Assembly (NCBI RefSeq): GCF_032854445.1
Contig: NW_027018466.1
Location: 1 to 24,094 of the forward strand
Length of the DNA stretch: 24,094 bases
Reading direction: 5' to 3'
DNA from: Liolophura sinensis
Lineage: Eukaryota; Mollusca; Polyplacophora; Chitonida; Chitonidae
A model generated the notes under the pieces. That model did no database searches and was not told the origin of the DNA. It saw only the letters and a program-made list of their open reading frames with translations. Positions 10,154-20,737 of the stretch are shown here, piece by piece (the stretch's first letter is position 1; each line of letters starts with the position of its first letter). The position numbers were made by a program, and so were the translations under genes.

Positions 10154-10694
10154 AACTATGTACAATCGCGACTGGTCATTACTATATTCAACTTTTCATT
10201 ATAAGTTATGTGCCCTTCGGTAGCCCAGACGACGTCAAATCTTTGGGCAAAGCCCATTTAACCCACCCAGCAGTTGTCTTACTTCTAAGTCAAAGACAAA
10301 CTCAATGTCTTTATCTACATGTAGAAAAACCACACCATTTGTATATAAAAAAAACACAAGGTACTTGATACAGTCCGCTGTAAAAAGTACAATTGAACAC
10401 TGACCCACATCAATAAGGTGCCAAAAGATGCGCAATTGGGCCAGGCATCTCCAGCTGTTGAAAAATTGCAAATTTCCTTGGTTTCCATGGAGTAAGAGCC
10501 GTTGCTGGGCACGTGATCTTGACATCAATGATTATTCATTTGTGGCTACAGCCAAAAGTATTGGTCGGAGAGCAAAGCGGTTGGCACCATTCGATTTCTC
10601 GTCAAAAAATACGTCGGATTAGCCTCTTACCAGCAGCATTGGAACAGTTTTTCCACTTTTGGATTTTTGCCTGGTATTTTTTCTAATTGAAATC
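10154..10694. repeat. Satellite monomer 20, lacks first 9 bp, E4
   Basis: Monomer homology begins at aactatg (offset 10). It has gggcaaag, ttaacccacc, the private aagtcaaagac, agcaaagcggttggc and E4. The left half resembles monomer 18, while gcggttggc resembles monomer 21. Confidence 0.93.
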
Positions 10695-11243
10695 GGCTAC
10701 ATTAACTATGTACAATCGCGACTGGTCATTACTATATTCAACTTTTCATTATAAGTTATGTGCCCTTCGGTAGCCCAGACGACGTCAAATCTTTGGGCCA
10801 AGCCCATTTAACTCACCCAGCAAATGTCTTACTTCTAAGTCGAAGACAAACTCAATGTCTTTATCTACATGTAGAAAAACCACACCATTTGTATATAAAA
10901 AAAACACAAGGTACTTGATAAAGTCTGCTGTAAAAAGTACAATTTAACACTGACCCACATCAATAAGGTGCCAAAAGATGCGCAATTGGGCCAGGCATCT
11001 CCAGCTGTTGAAAAATTGCAAATTTCCTTGGTTTCCATGGAGTAAGAGCAGTTGCTGGGCACGTGATCTTGACATCAATGATTATTCATTTGTGGCTACA
11101 GCCAAAAGTATTGGTCGGAGAGCAACGCGGTTGGCACCATTCGATTTCTCGTCAAAAAATACGTCGGATTAGCCTCTTACCAGCAGCATTGGAACAGTTT
11201 TTCCACTTTTGGACTTTGCCTGGTCTTTTTGCCAATTGAAATC
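10695..11243. repeat. Satellite monomer 21, E5 (HOR-B position 1)
   Basis: It has cagcaaatg, gataaagtctg, aatttaacac, gagcagttgc, gcggttggc and E5. Confidence 0.95.
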
Positions 11244-11794
11244 GGCTACATTAACTATGTACAATCGCGACTGGTCATTACTATATTCAACTTTTCATTA
11301 TAAGTTATGTGCCCTTCGGTAGCCCAGACGACGTCAAATCTTTGGGCCAAGCCCATTTAACTCACCCAGTAGTTGTCTTACTTCTAAGTCGAAGACAAAC
11401 TCAATGTATTTATCTACATGTAGAAAAACCACACCATTTGTATATAAAAAAAACACAAGGTACTTGATACAGTCCGCTGTAAAAAGTACAATTGAACACT
11501 GACCCACATCAATAAGGTGCCAAAAGATGCGCAATTGGGCCAGGCATCTCCAGCTGTTGAAAAATTGCAAATTTCCTTGGTTTCCATGGAGTAAGAGCCG
11601 TTGCTGGGCACGTGATCTTGACATCAATGATTATTCATTTGTGGCTACAGCCAAAAGTATTGGTCGGAGAGCAACGCGGTTTGCACCATTCGATTTCTCG
11701 TCAAAAAATACGTCGGATTAGCCTCTTACCAGCAGCATTGGAACAGTTTTTCCACTTTTGGATTTTTTGCCTGGTATTTTTTCTAATTGAAATC
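11244..11794. repeat. Satellite monomer 22, E4 (HOR-B position 2)
   Basis: It is marked by cagtagttg and atgtatttatc, which recur together only in monomers 30 and 45. It has one extra t in ggattttttgcc. Confidence 0.95.
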
Positions 11795-12344
11795 GGCTAC
11801 ATTAACTATGTACAATCGCGACTGGTCATTACTATATTCAACTTTTCATTATAAGTTATGTGCCCTTCGGTAGCCCAGACGACGTCAAATCTTTGGGCCA
11901 AGCCCATTTAACTCACCCAGCAAATGTCTTACTTCTAAGTCGAAGACAAACTCAATGTCTTTATCTACATGTAGAAAAACCACACCATTTGTATATAAAA
12001 AAAACACAAGGTACTTGATACAGTCCGCTGTAAAAAGTACAATTGAACACTGACCCACATCAATAAGGTGCCAAAAGATGCGCAATTGGGCCAGGCATCT
12101 CCAGCTGTTGAAAAATTGCAAATTTCCTTGGTTTCCATGGAGTAAGAGCCGTTGCTGGGCACGTGATCTTGACATCAATGATTATTCATTTGTGGCTACA
12201 GCCAAAAGTATTGGTCGGAGAGCAACGCGGTTTGCACCATTCGATTTCTCGTCAAAAAATACGTCGGATTAGCCTCTTACCAGCAGCATTGGAACAGTTT
12301 TTCCACTTTTGGACTTTGCCAGGTCATTTTTTCTAATTGAAATC
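11795..12344. repeat. Satellite monomer 23, mixed end
   Basis: It is close to the array consensus apart from a hybrid end, ggactttgccaggtc followed by attttttctaattg. The first part is E5-like and the second part E4-like. Confidence 0.95.
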
Positions 12345-12896
12345 GGCTACATTAACTATGTACAATCGCGACTGGTCATTACTATATTCAACTTTTCATT
12401 ATAAGTTATGTGCCCTTCGGTAGCCCAGACGACGTCAAATCTTTGGGCCAAGCCCATTTAACTCACCCAGCAAATGTCTTACTTCTAAGTCGAAGACAAA
12501 CTCAATGTCTTTATCTACATGTAGAAAAACGACACCATTTGTATATAAAAAAAAAACACAAGGTACTTGATACAGTCCGCTGTAAAAAGTACAATTGAAC
12601 ACTGACCCACATCAATAAGGTGCCAAAAGATGCGCAATTGGGTCAGGCATCTCCAGCTGTTGAAAAGTTGCAAATTTCCTTGGTTTCCATGGAGTAAGAG
12701 CCGTTGCTGGGCACGTGATCTTGACATCAATGAATATTCATTTGTGGCTACAGCCACAAGTATTGGTCGGAGAGGAACGTGGTTTGCACCATTCGATTTC
12801 TCGTCAAAAAATACGTCGGATTAGCCTCTTACCAGCAGCATTGGAACAGTTTTTCTACTTTTGGATTTTTGCCTGGTATTTTGTCTAATTGAAATC
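12345..12896. repeat. Satellite monomer 24, E3 (HOR-B position 4)
   Basis: It has aaaacgacacc, gggtcaggc, gaaaagttgc, aatgaatattc, gccacaag, gaggaacgtgg, a ten-A tract and E3. It is one of the most diverged full-length copies. Confidence 0.95.
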
Positions 12897-13308
12897 GGCT
12901 ACATTAACTATGTACAATGGCGACTGGTCATTACTATATTCAACTTTTCATTATAAGTTATGTGCCCTTCGGTAGCCCAGACGACGTCAAATCTTTGGGC
13001 CAAGCAATTGAACACTGACCCACATCAATAAGGTGCCAAAAGATGCGCAATTGGGCCAGGCATCTCCAGCTGTTGAAAAATTGCAAATTTCCTTGGTTTC
13101 CATGGAGTAAGGGCCGTTGCTGGGCACGTGATCTAGACATCAATGATTATTCATTTGTGGCTACAGCCAAAAGTATTGGTCGGAGAGCAACGCGGTTTGC
13201 AGCATTCGATTTCTCGTCAAAAAATACGTCGGATTAGCCTCTTACCAGCAGCATTGGAACAGTTTTTCCACTTTTGGACTTTGCCTGGTCTTTTTGCCAA
13301 TTGAAATC
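12897..13308. repeat. Satellite monomer 25, 412-bp internal-deletion form, E5
   Basis: Offsets 110-247 are missing: gggccaagc is joined directly to aattgaacac at 13005/13006. It also has caatggcgac, gggccgttgc, the private atctagacatc, gcagcattc and E5. Confidence 0.95.
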
Positions 13309-13858
13309 GGCTACATTAACTATGTACAATCGCGACTGGTCATTACTATATTCAACTTTTCATTATAAGTTATGTGGCCTTCGGTAGCCCAGACGACGTC
13401 AAATCTTTGGGCCAAGCCCATTTAACTCACCCAGCAAATGTCTTACTTCTAAGTCGAAGACAAACTCAATGTCTTTATCTACATGTAGAAAAACCACACC
13501 ATTTGTATATAAAAAAAACACAAGGTACTTGATACAGTCCGCTGTAAAAAGTACAATTGAACACTGACCCACATCAATAAGGTGCCAAAAGATGCGCAAT
13601 TGGGCCAGGCATCCCCAGCTGTTGAAAAATTGCAAATTTCCTTGGTTTCCATGGAGTAAGAGCCGTTGCTGGGCACGTGATCTTGACATCAATGATTATT
13701 CATTTGTGGCTACAGCCAAAAGTATTGGTCGGAGAGCAACGCCGTTTGCACCATTCGATTTCTCGTCAAAAAATACGTCGGATTAGCCTCTTACCAGCAG
13801 CACTGGAACAGTTTTTCCACTTTTGGATTTTTGCCTGGTATTTTGTCTAATTGAAATC
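13309..13858. repeat. Satellite monomer 26, E3 (HOR-B position 6)
   Basis: It has tgtggccttcgg, catcccc, gccgtttgc, cagcactgg and E3, all shared with monomer 36. Confidence 0.95.
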
Positions 13859-14408
13859 GGCTACATTAACTATGTACAATCGCGACTGGTCATTACTATA
13901 TTCAACTTTTCATTATAAGTTATGTGCCCTTCGGTAGCCCAGACGACGTCAAATCTTTGGGCAAAGCCCATTTAACTCACCCAGCAGTTGTCTTACTTCT
14001 AAGTCGAAGACAAACTCAATGTCTTTATCTACATGTAGAAAAACCACACCATTTGTATATAAAAAAAACACAAGGTACTTGATACAGTCCGCTGTAAAAA
14101 GTACAATTGAACACTGACCCACATCAATAAGGTGCCAAAAGATGCGCAATTGGGCCAGGCATCTCCAGCTGTTGAAAAATTGCAAATTTGCTTGGTTTCC
14201 ATGGAGTAAGAGCCGTTGCTGGGCACGTGATCTTGACATCAATGATTATTCATTTGTGGCTACAGCCAAAAGTATTGGTCGGAGAGCAACGCGGTTTGCA
14301 CCATTCGATTTCTCGTCAAAAAATACGTCGGATTAGCCTCTTACCAGCAGCATTGGAACAGTTTTTCTACTTTTGGATTTTTGCCTGGTCTTTTTGCGAA
14401 TTGAAATC
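13859..14408. repeat. Satellite monomer 27, E1 (HOR-B position 7)
   Basis: It has gggcaaag with ttaactcacc, a combination shared with monomer 37. It also has the private aatttgcttgg, tttttctac and E1. Confidence 0.95.
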
Positions 14409-14958
14409 GGCTACATTAACTATGTACAATCGCGACTGGTCATTACTATATTCAACTTTTCATTATAAGTTATGTGCCCTTCGGTAGCCCAGACGACGTC
14501 AAATCTTTGGGCCAAGCCCATTTAACTCACCCAGCAGTTGTCTTACTTCTAAGTCGAAGACAAACTCAATGTCTTTATCTACATGTAGAAAAACCACACC
14601 ATTTGTATATAAAAAAAACACAAGGTACTTGATACAGTCCGCTGTAAAAAGTACAATTGAACACTGACCCACATCAATAAGGTGCCAAAAGATGCGCAAT
14701 TGGGCCAGGCATCTCCAGCTGTTGAAAAATTGCAAATTTCCTTGGTTTCCATGGAGTAAGAGCCGTTGCTGGGCATGTGATCTTGAAATCAATGATTATT
14801 CATTTGTGGCTACAGCCAAAAGTATTGGTCGGAGAGCAACGTGGTTTGCACCATTCGATTTCTCGTCAAAAAAATACGTCGGATTAGCCTCTTACCAGCA
14901 GCATTGGAACAGTTTTTCCACTTTGGATTTTTGCCTGGTATTTTTTCTAATTGAAATC
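14409..14958. repeat. Satellite monomer 28, E4 (HOR-B position 8)
   Basis: It has gcatgtgatcttgaaatc, shared only with monomer 38; the change removes the cacgtg palindrome. It also has gtggtttgc and E4. Confidence 0.95.
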
Positions 14959-15508
14959 GGCTACATTAACTATGTACAATCGCGACTGGTCATTACTATA
15001 TTCAACTTTTCATTATAAGTTATGTGCCCTTCGGTAGCCCAGACGACGTCAAATCTTTGGGCAAAGCCCATTTTAACCCACCCTGCAGTTGTCTTACTTC
15101 TAAGTCGAAGACAAACTCAATGTCTTTATCTACATGTAGAAAAACCACACCATTTGTATATAAAAAAAACACAAGGTACTTGATAAAGTCTGCTGTAAAA
15201 AGTACAATTTAACACTGACCCACATCAATAAGGTGCCAAAAGATGCGCAATTGGGCCAGGCATCTCCAGCTGTTGAAAAATTGCAAATTTCCTTGGTTTC
15301 CATGGAGTAAGAGCAGTTGCTGGGCACGTGATCTTGACATCAATGATTATTCATTTGTGGCTACAGCCAAAAGTATTGGTCGGAGAGCAACGCGGTTGGC
15401 ACCATTCGATTTCTCGTCAAAAAATACGTCGGATTAGCCTCTTACCAGCAGCATTGGAACAGTTTTTCCACTTTTGGACTTTGCCTGGTCTTTTTGCCAA
15501 TTGAAATC
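14959..15508. repeat. Satellite monomer 29, chimeric, E5 (HOR-B position 1)
   Basis: The left part has gggcaaag and aacccaccctgcagttg, as in the monomer 11/18/20/31 class. The right part from gataaagtctg onward matches monomer 21, including gagcagttgc, gcggttggc and E5. Confidence 0.95.
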
Positions 15509-16058
15509 GGCTACATTAACTATGTACAATCGCGACTGGTCATTACTATATTCAACTTTTCATTATAAGTTATGTGCCCTTCGGTAGCCCAGACGACGTC
15601 AAATCTTTGGGCCAAGCCCATTTAACTCACCCAGTAGTTGTCTTACTTCTAAGTCGAAGACAAACTCAATGTATTTATCTACATGTAGAAAAACCACACC
15701 ATTTGTATATAAAAAAAACACAAGGTACTTGATACAGTCCGCTGTAAAAAGTACAATTGAACACTGACCCACATCAATAAGGTGCCAAAAGATGCGCAAT
15801 TGGGCCAGGCATCTCCAGCTGTTGAAAAATTGCAAATTTCCTTGGTTTCCATGGAGTAAGAGCCGTTGCTGGGCACGTGATCTTGACATCAATGATTATT
15901 CATTTGTGGCTACAGCCAAAAGTATTGGTCGGAGAGCAACGCGGTTTGCACCATTCGATTTCTCGTCAAAAAATACGTCGGATTAGCCTCTTACCAGCAG
16001 CATTGGAACAGTTTTTCCACTTTTGGATTTTTGCCTGGTATTTTTTCTAATTGAAATC
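15509..16058. repeat. Satellite monomer 30, E4 (HOR-B position 2)
   Basis: It has cagtagttg and atgtatttatc, matching monomer 22. Confidence 0.95.
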
Positions 16059-16608
16059 GGCTACATTAACTATGTACAATCGCGACTGGTCATTACTATA
16101 TTCAACTTTTCATTATAAGTTATGTGCCCTTCGGTAGCCCAGACGACGTCAAATCTTTGGGCAAAGCCCATTTAACCCACCCAGCAGTTGTCTTACTTCT
16201 AAGTCGAAGACAAACTCAATGTCTTTATCTACATGTAGAAAAACCACACCATTTGTATATAAAAAAAACACAAGGTACTTGATACAGTCCGCTGTAAAAA
16301 GTACAATTGAACACTGACCCACATCAATAAGGTGCCAAAAGATGCGCAATTGGGCCAGGCATCTCCAGCTGTTGAAAAATTGCAAATTTCCTTGGTTTCC
16401 ATGGAGTAAGAGCCGTTGCTGGGCACGTGATCTTGACATCAATGATTATTCATTTGTGGCTACAGCCAAAAGTATTGGTCGGAGAGCAACGCGGTTTGCA
16501 CCATTCGATTTCTCGTCAAAAAATACGTCGGATTAGCCTCTTACCAGCAGCATTGGAACAGTTTTTCCACTTTTGGATTTTTGCCTGGTATTTTTTCTAA
16601 TTGAAATC
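16059..16608. repeat. Satellite monomer 31, E4
   Basis: It has gggcaaag, ttaacccacc, cagcagttg, consensus gcggtttgc and E4. It does not match monomer 23, which sits at the equivalent place in the first HOR-B. Confidence 0.95.
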
Positions 16609-17159
16609 GGCTACATTAACTATGTACAATCGCGACTGGTCATTACTATATTCAACTTTTCATTATAAGTTATGTGCCCTTCGGTAGCCCAGACGACGTC
16701 AAATCTTTGGGCCAAGCCCATTTAACTCACCCAGCAAATGTCTTACTTCTAAGTCGAAGACAAACTCAATGTCTTTATCTACATGTAGAAAAACCACACC
16801 ATTTGTATATAAAAAAAAACACAAGGTACTTGATACAGTCCGCTGTAAAAAAGTACAATTGAACACTGACCCACATCAATAAGGTGCCAAAAGATGCGCA
16901 ATTGGGCCAGGCATCTCCAGCTGTTGAAAAATTGCAAATTTCCTTGGTTTCCATGGAGTAAGAGCCGTTGCTGGGCACGTGATCTTGACATCAATGAATA
17001 TTCATTTGTGGCTACAGCCACAGTATTGGTCGGAGAGAAACGTGGTTTGCACCATTCGATTTCTCGTCAAAAAATACGTCGGATTAGCCTCTTACCAGCA
17101 GCATTGGAACAGTTTTTCTACTTTTGGATTTTTGCCTGGTATTTTGTCTAATTGAAATC
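16609..17159. repeat. Satellite monomer 32, E3
   Basis: It has aatgaatattc and gagaaacgtgg. Its gccacagtattgg is two bases shorter than gccacaagtattgg in monomers 24 and 34, which suggests an indel. End type is E3. Confidence 0.94.
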
Positions 17160-17573
17160 GGCTACATTAACTATGTACAATGGCGACTGGTCATTACTAT
17201 ATTCAACTTTTCATTATAAGTTATGTGCCCTTCGGTAGCCCAGACGACGTCAAATCTTTGGGCCAAGCAATTGAACACTGACCCACATCAATAAGGTGCC
17301 AAAAGATGCGCAATTGGGCCAGGCATCTCCAGCTGTTGAAAAATTGCAAATTTCCTTGGTTTCCATGGAGAAAGGGCCGTTGCTGGGCACGTGATCTTGA
17401 CATCAATGATTATTCATTTGTGGCTACAGCCAAAAGTATTGGTCGGAGAGCAACGCGGTTTGCACCATTCGATTTCTCGTCAAAAAATACGTCGGATTAG
17501 CCTCTTACCAGCAGCATTGGAACAGTTTTTTCCACTTTTGGATTTTTGCCTGGTATTTTTTCTAATTGAAATC
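17160..17573. repeat. Satellite monomer 33, internal-deletion form, E4
   Basis: It has the same 138-bp deletion as monomer 25 (junction 17268/17269), caatggcgac and gggccgttgc. It ends in gcaccattc and E4, unlike the other two deletion forms, so its right half appears to come from another monomer. Confidence 0.94.
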
Positions 17574-18124
17574 GGCTACATAACTATGTACAATCGCGAC
17601 TGGTCATTACTATATTCAACTTTTCATTATAAGTTATGTGCCCTTCGGTAGCCCAGACGACGTCAAATCTTTGGGCCAAGCCCATTTAACTCACCCAGCA
17701 AATGTCTTACTTCTAAGTCGAAGACAAACTCAATGTCCTTTATCTACATGTAGAAAAACCACACCATTTGTATATAAAAAAAAACACAAGGTACTTGATA
17801 CAGTCCGCTGTAAAAAGTACAATTGAACACTGACCCACATCAATAAGGTGCCAAAAGATGCGCAATTGGGCCAGGCATCTCCAGCTGTTGAAAAATTGCA
17901 AATTTCCTTGGTTTCCATGGAGTAAGAGCCGTTGCTGGGCACGTGATCTTGACATCAATGAATATTCATTTGTGGCTACAGCCACAAGTATTGGTTCGGA
18001 GAGGAACGTGGTTTGCACCATTCGATTTCTCGTCAAAAAATACGTCGGATTAGCCTCTTACCAGCAGCATTGGAACAGTTTTTCTACTTTTGGATTTTTG
18101 CTGGTATTTTGTCTAATTGAAATC
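17574..18124. repeat. Satellite monomer 34, E3 (HOR-B position 4)
   Basis: It has aatgaatattc, gccacaag and gaggaacgtgg, as in monomer 24. Single-base indels appear at ctacataac, atgtccttta, ggttcgg and ttttgctgg. Confidence 0.94.
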
Positions 18125-18536
18125 GGCTACATTAACTATGTACAATGGCGACTGGTCATTACTATATTCAACTTTTCATTATAAGTTATGTGCCCTTCGG
18201 TAGCCCAGACGACGTCAAATCTTTGGGCCAAGCAATTGAACACTGACCCACATCAATAAGGTGCCAAAAGATGCGCAATTGGGCCAGGCATCTCTCCAGC
18301 TGTTGAAAAATTGCAAATTTCTTGGTTTCCATGGAGTAAGGGCCGTTGCTGGGCACGTGATCTTGACATCAATGATTATTCATTTGTGGCTACAGCCAAA
18401 AGTATTGGTCGGAGAGCAACGCGGTTTGCAGCATTCGATTTCTCGTCAAAAATACGTCGGATTAGCCTCTTACCAGCAGCATTGGAACAGTTTTTCCACT
18501 TTTGGACTTTGCCTGGTCTTTTTGCCAATTGAAATC
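18125..18536. repeat. Satellite monomer 35, internal-deletion form, E5
   Basis: It has the same 138-bp deletion (junction 18233/18234), caatggcgac, gggccgttgc, gcagcattc and E5, matching monomer 25. It also has catctctccag (+2), a lost c in aatttcttgg and one fewer a in gtcaaaaatacg. Confidence 0.94.
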
Positions 18537-19086
18537 GGCTACATTAACTATGTACAATCGCGACTGGTCATTACTATATTCAACTTTTCATTATAAGTTA
18601 TGTGGCCTTCGGTAGCCCAGACGACGTCAAATCTTTGGGCCAAGCCCATTTAACTCACCCAGCAAATGTCTTACTTCTAAGTCGAAGACAAACTCAATGT
18701 CTTTATCTACATGTAGAAAAACCACACCATTTGTATATAAAAAAAACACAAGGTACTTGATACAGTCCGCTGTAAAAAGTACAATTGAACACTGACCCAC
18801 ATCAATAAGGTGCCAAAAGATGCGCAATTGGGCCAGGCATCCCCAGCTGTTGAAAAATTGCAAATTTCCTTGGTTTCCATGGAGTAAGAGCCGTTGCTGG
18901 GCACGTGATCTTGACATCAATGATTATTCATTTGTGGCTACAGCAAAAGTATTGGTCGGAGAGCAACGCCGTTTGCACCATTCGATTTCTCGTCAAAAAA
19001 TACGTCGGATTAGCCTCTTACCAGCAGCACTGGAACAGTTTTTCCACTTTTGGATTTTTGCCTGCGTATTTTGTCTAATTGAAATC
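18537..19086. repeat. Satellite monomer 36, E3 (HOR-B position 6)
   Basis: It has tgtggccttcgg, catcccc, gccgtttgc and cagcactgg, as in monomer 26. Indels lie at acagcaaaag and cctgcgtatt. Confidence 0.94.
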
Positions 19087-19638
19087 GGCTACATTAACTA
19101 TGTACAATCGCGACTGGTCATTACTATATTCAACTTTTCATTATAAGTTATGTGCCCTTCGGTAGCCCAGACGACGTCAAAATCTTTGGGCAAAGCCCAT
19201 TTAACTCACCCAGCAGTTGTCTTACTTCTAAGTCGAAGACAAACTCAATGTCTTTATCTACATGTAGAAAAACCACACCATTTGTATATAAAAAAAACAC
19301 AAGGTACCTTGATACAGTCCGCTGTAAAAAGTACAATTGAACACTGACCCACATCAATAAGGTGCCAAAAGATGCGCAATTGGGCCAGGCATCTCCAGCT
19401 GTTGAAAAATTGCAAATTTCCTTGGTTTCCATGGAGTAAGAGCCGTTGCTGGGCACGTGATCTTGACATCAATGATTATTCATTTGTGGCTACAGCCAAA
19501 AGTATTGGTCGGAGAGCAACGCGGTTTGCACCATTCGATTTCTCGTCAAAAAATACGTCGGATTAGCCTCTTACCAGCAGCATTGGAACAGTTTTTCTAC
19601 TTTTGGATTTTTGCCTGGTCATTTTTGCGAATTGAATC
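19087..19638. repeat. Satellite monomer 37, E1 (HOR-B position 7)
   Basis: It has gggcaaag with ttaactcacc and tttttctac, as in monomer 27. Indels lie at gtcaaaatc, ggtaccttg, gtcatttttgcg and attgaatcgg. Confidence 0.94.
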
Positions 19639-20187
19639 GGCTACATTAACTATGTACAATCGCGACTGGTCATTACTATATTCAACTTTTCATTATAAGT
19701 TATGTGCCCTTCGGTAGCCCAGACGACGTCAAATCTTTGGGCCAAGCCCATTTAACTCACCCAGAAGTTGTCTTACTTCTAAGTCGAAGACAAACTCAAT
19801 GTCTTTATCTACATGTAGAAAAACCACACCATTTGTATATAAAAAAAACACAAGGTACTTGATACAGTCCGCTGTAAAAAGTACAATTGAACACTGACCC
19901 ACATCAATAAGGTGCCAAAAGATGCGCAATTGGGCCAGGCATCTCCAGCTGTTGAAAATTGCAAATTTCCTTGGTTTCCATGGAGTAAGAGCCGTTGCTG
20001 GGCATGTGATCTTGAAATCAATGATTATTCATTTGTGGCTACAGCCAAAAGTATTGGTCGGAGAGGCAACGCGGTTTGCACCATTCGATTTCTCGTCAAA
20101 AAATACGTCGGATTAGTCTCTTACCAGCAGCATTGAACAGTTTTTCCACTTTTGGATTTTTGCCTGGTATTTTTTCTAATTGAAATC
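19639..20187. repeat. Satellite monomer 38, E4 (HOR-B position 8)
   Basis: It has gcatgtgatcttgaaatc, as in monomer 28, plus the private cagaagttg. Indels lie at gttgaaaattgc, gagaggcaacg and cattgaacag. Confidence 0.94.
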
Positions 20188-20737
20188 GGCTACATTAACT
20201 ATGTACAATCGCGACTGGTCATTACTATATTCAACTTTTCATTATAAGTTATGTGCCCTTCGGTAGCCCAGACGACGTCAAATCTTTGGGCCAAGCCCAT
20301 TTAACTCACCCAGCAAATGTCTTACTTCTAAGTCGAAGACGAACTCAATGTCTTGATCTACATGTAGAAAAACCACACCATTTGTATATAAAAAAAACAC
20401 AAGGTACTTGATACAGTCCGCTGTAAAAAGTACAATTGAACACTGACCCACATCAATAAGGTGCCAAAAGATGCGCAATTGGGCCAGGCATCTCCAGCTG
20501 TTGAAAAATTGCAAATTTCCTTGGTTTCCATGGAGTAAGAGCAGTTGCTGGGCACGTGATCTTGACATCAATGATTATTCATTTGTGGCTACAGCCAAAA
20601 GTGTTGGTCGGAGAGCAACGCGGTTTGCACCATTCGATTTCTCGTCAAAAAATACGTCGGATTAGCCTCTTACCAGCAGCATTGGAACAGTTTTTCCACT
20701 TTTGGATTTTTGCCTGGTCTTTTTGCGAATTGAAATC
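20188..20737. repeat. Satellite monomer 39, E1
   Basis: It has gagcagttgc with E1, a combination otherwise seen only in monomer 1. Private variants are gacgaactc, tcttgatctac and gtgttggtc. Confidence 0.94.

Larger units (their letters stand above)
10695..14958. repeat. HOR-B, first instance (8-monomer higher-order repeat, monomers 21-28)
   Basis: Ordered variants: 21 (gataaagtctg, gagcagttgc, gcggttggc, E5), 22 (cagtagttg, atgtatttatc, E4), 23, 24 (aatgaatattc, gaggaacgtgg, E3), 25 (412-bp deletion form, caatggcgac), 26 (tgtggcc, gccgtttgc, cagcactgg, E3), 27 (gggcaaag, E1) and 28 (gcatgtgatcttgaaatc, E4). The block is 4,264 bp. Most of this order recurs from 14959 onward. Confidence 0.88.
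16609..17573. repeat. Extra [full + 412-type] dimer inside HOR-B
   Basis: Monomer 32 (aatgaatattc type) plus monomer 33 (138-bp deletion type) duplicate the arrangement of 34-35 and of 24-25. This dimer is a diverged relative rather than a fresh copy. Monomer 32 has gagaaacgtgg where 24 and 34 have gaggaacgtgg. Monomer 33 ends in E4 with gcaccattc, where 25 and 35 end in E5 with gcagcattc. The latest step was therefore not duplication of 34-35 alone; some exchange with another monomer is needed. Confidence 0.75.
14959..20187. repeat. HOR-B, second instance with two extra monomers (monomers 29-38)
   Basis: Monomers 29-30 match 21-22 and monomers 34-38 match 24-28, variant by variant. Between them lie three monomers (31-33) where the first instance has one (23). 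The block is 5,229 bp. Subtracting the 965 bp of monomers 32-33 gives 4,264 bp, exactly the length of the first instance. Monomer 29 differs from 21 in its left third, and monomer 31 is not the same variant as 23, so the copy is not a simple duplicate. Confidence 0.83.
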
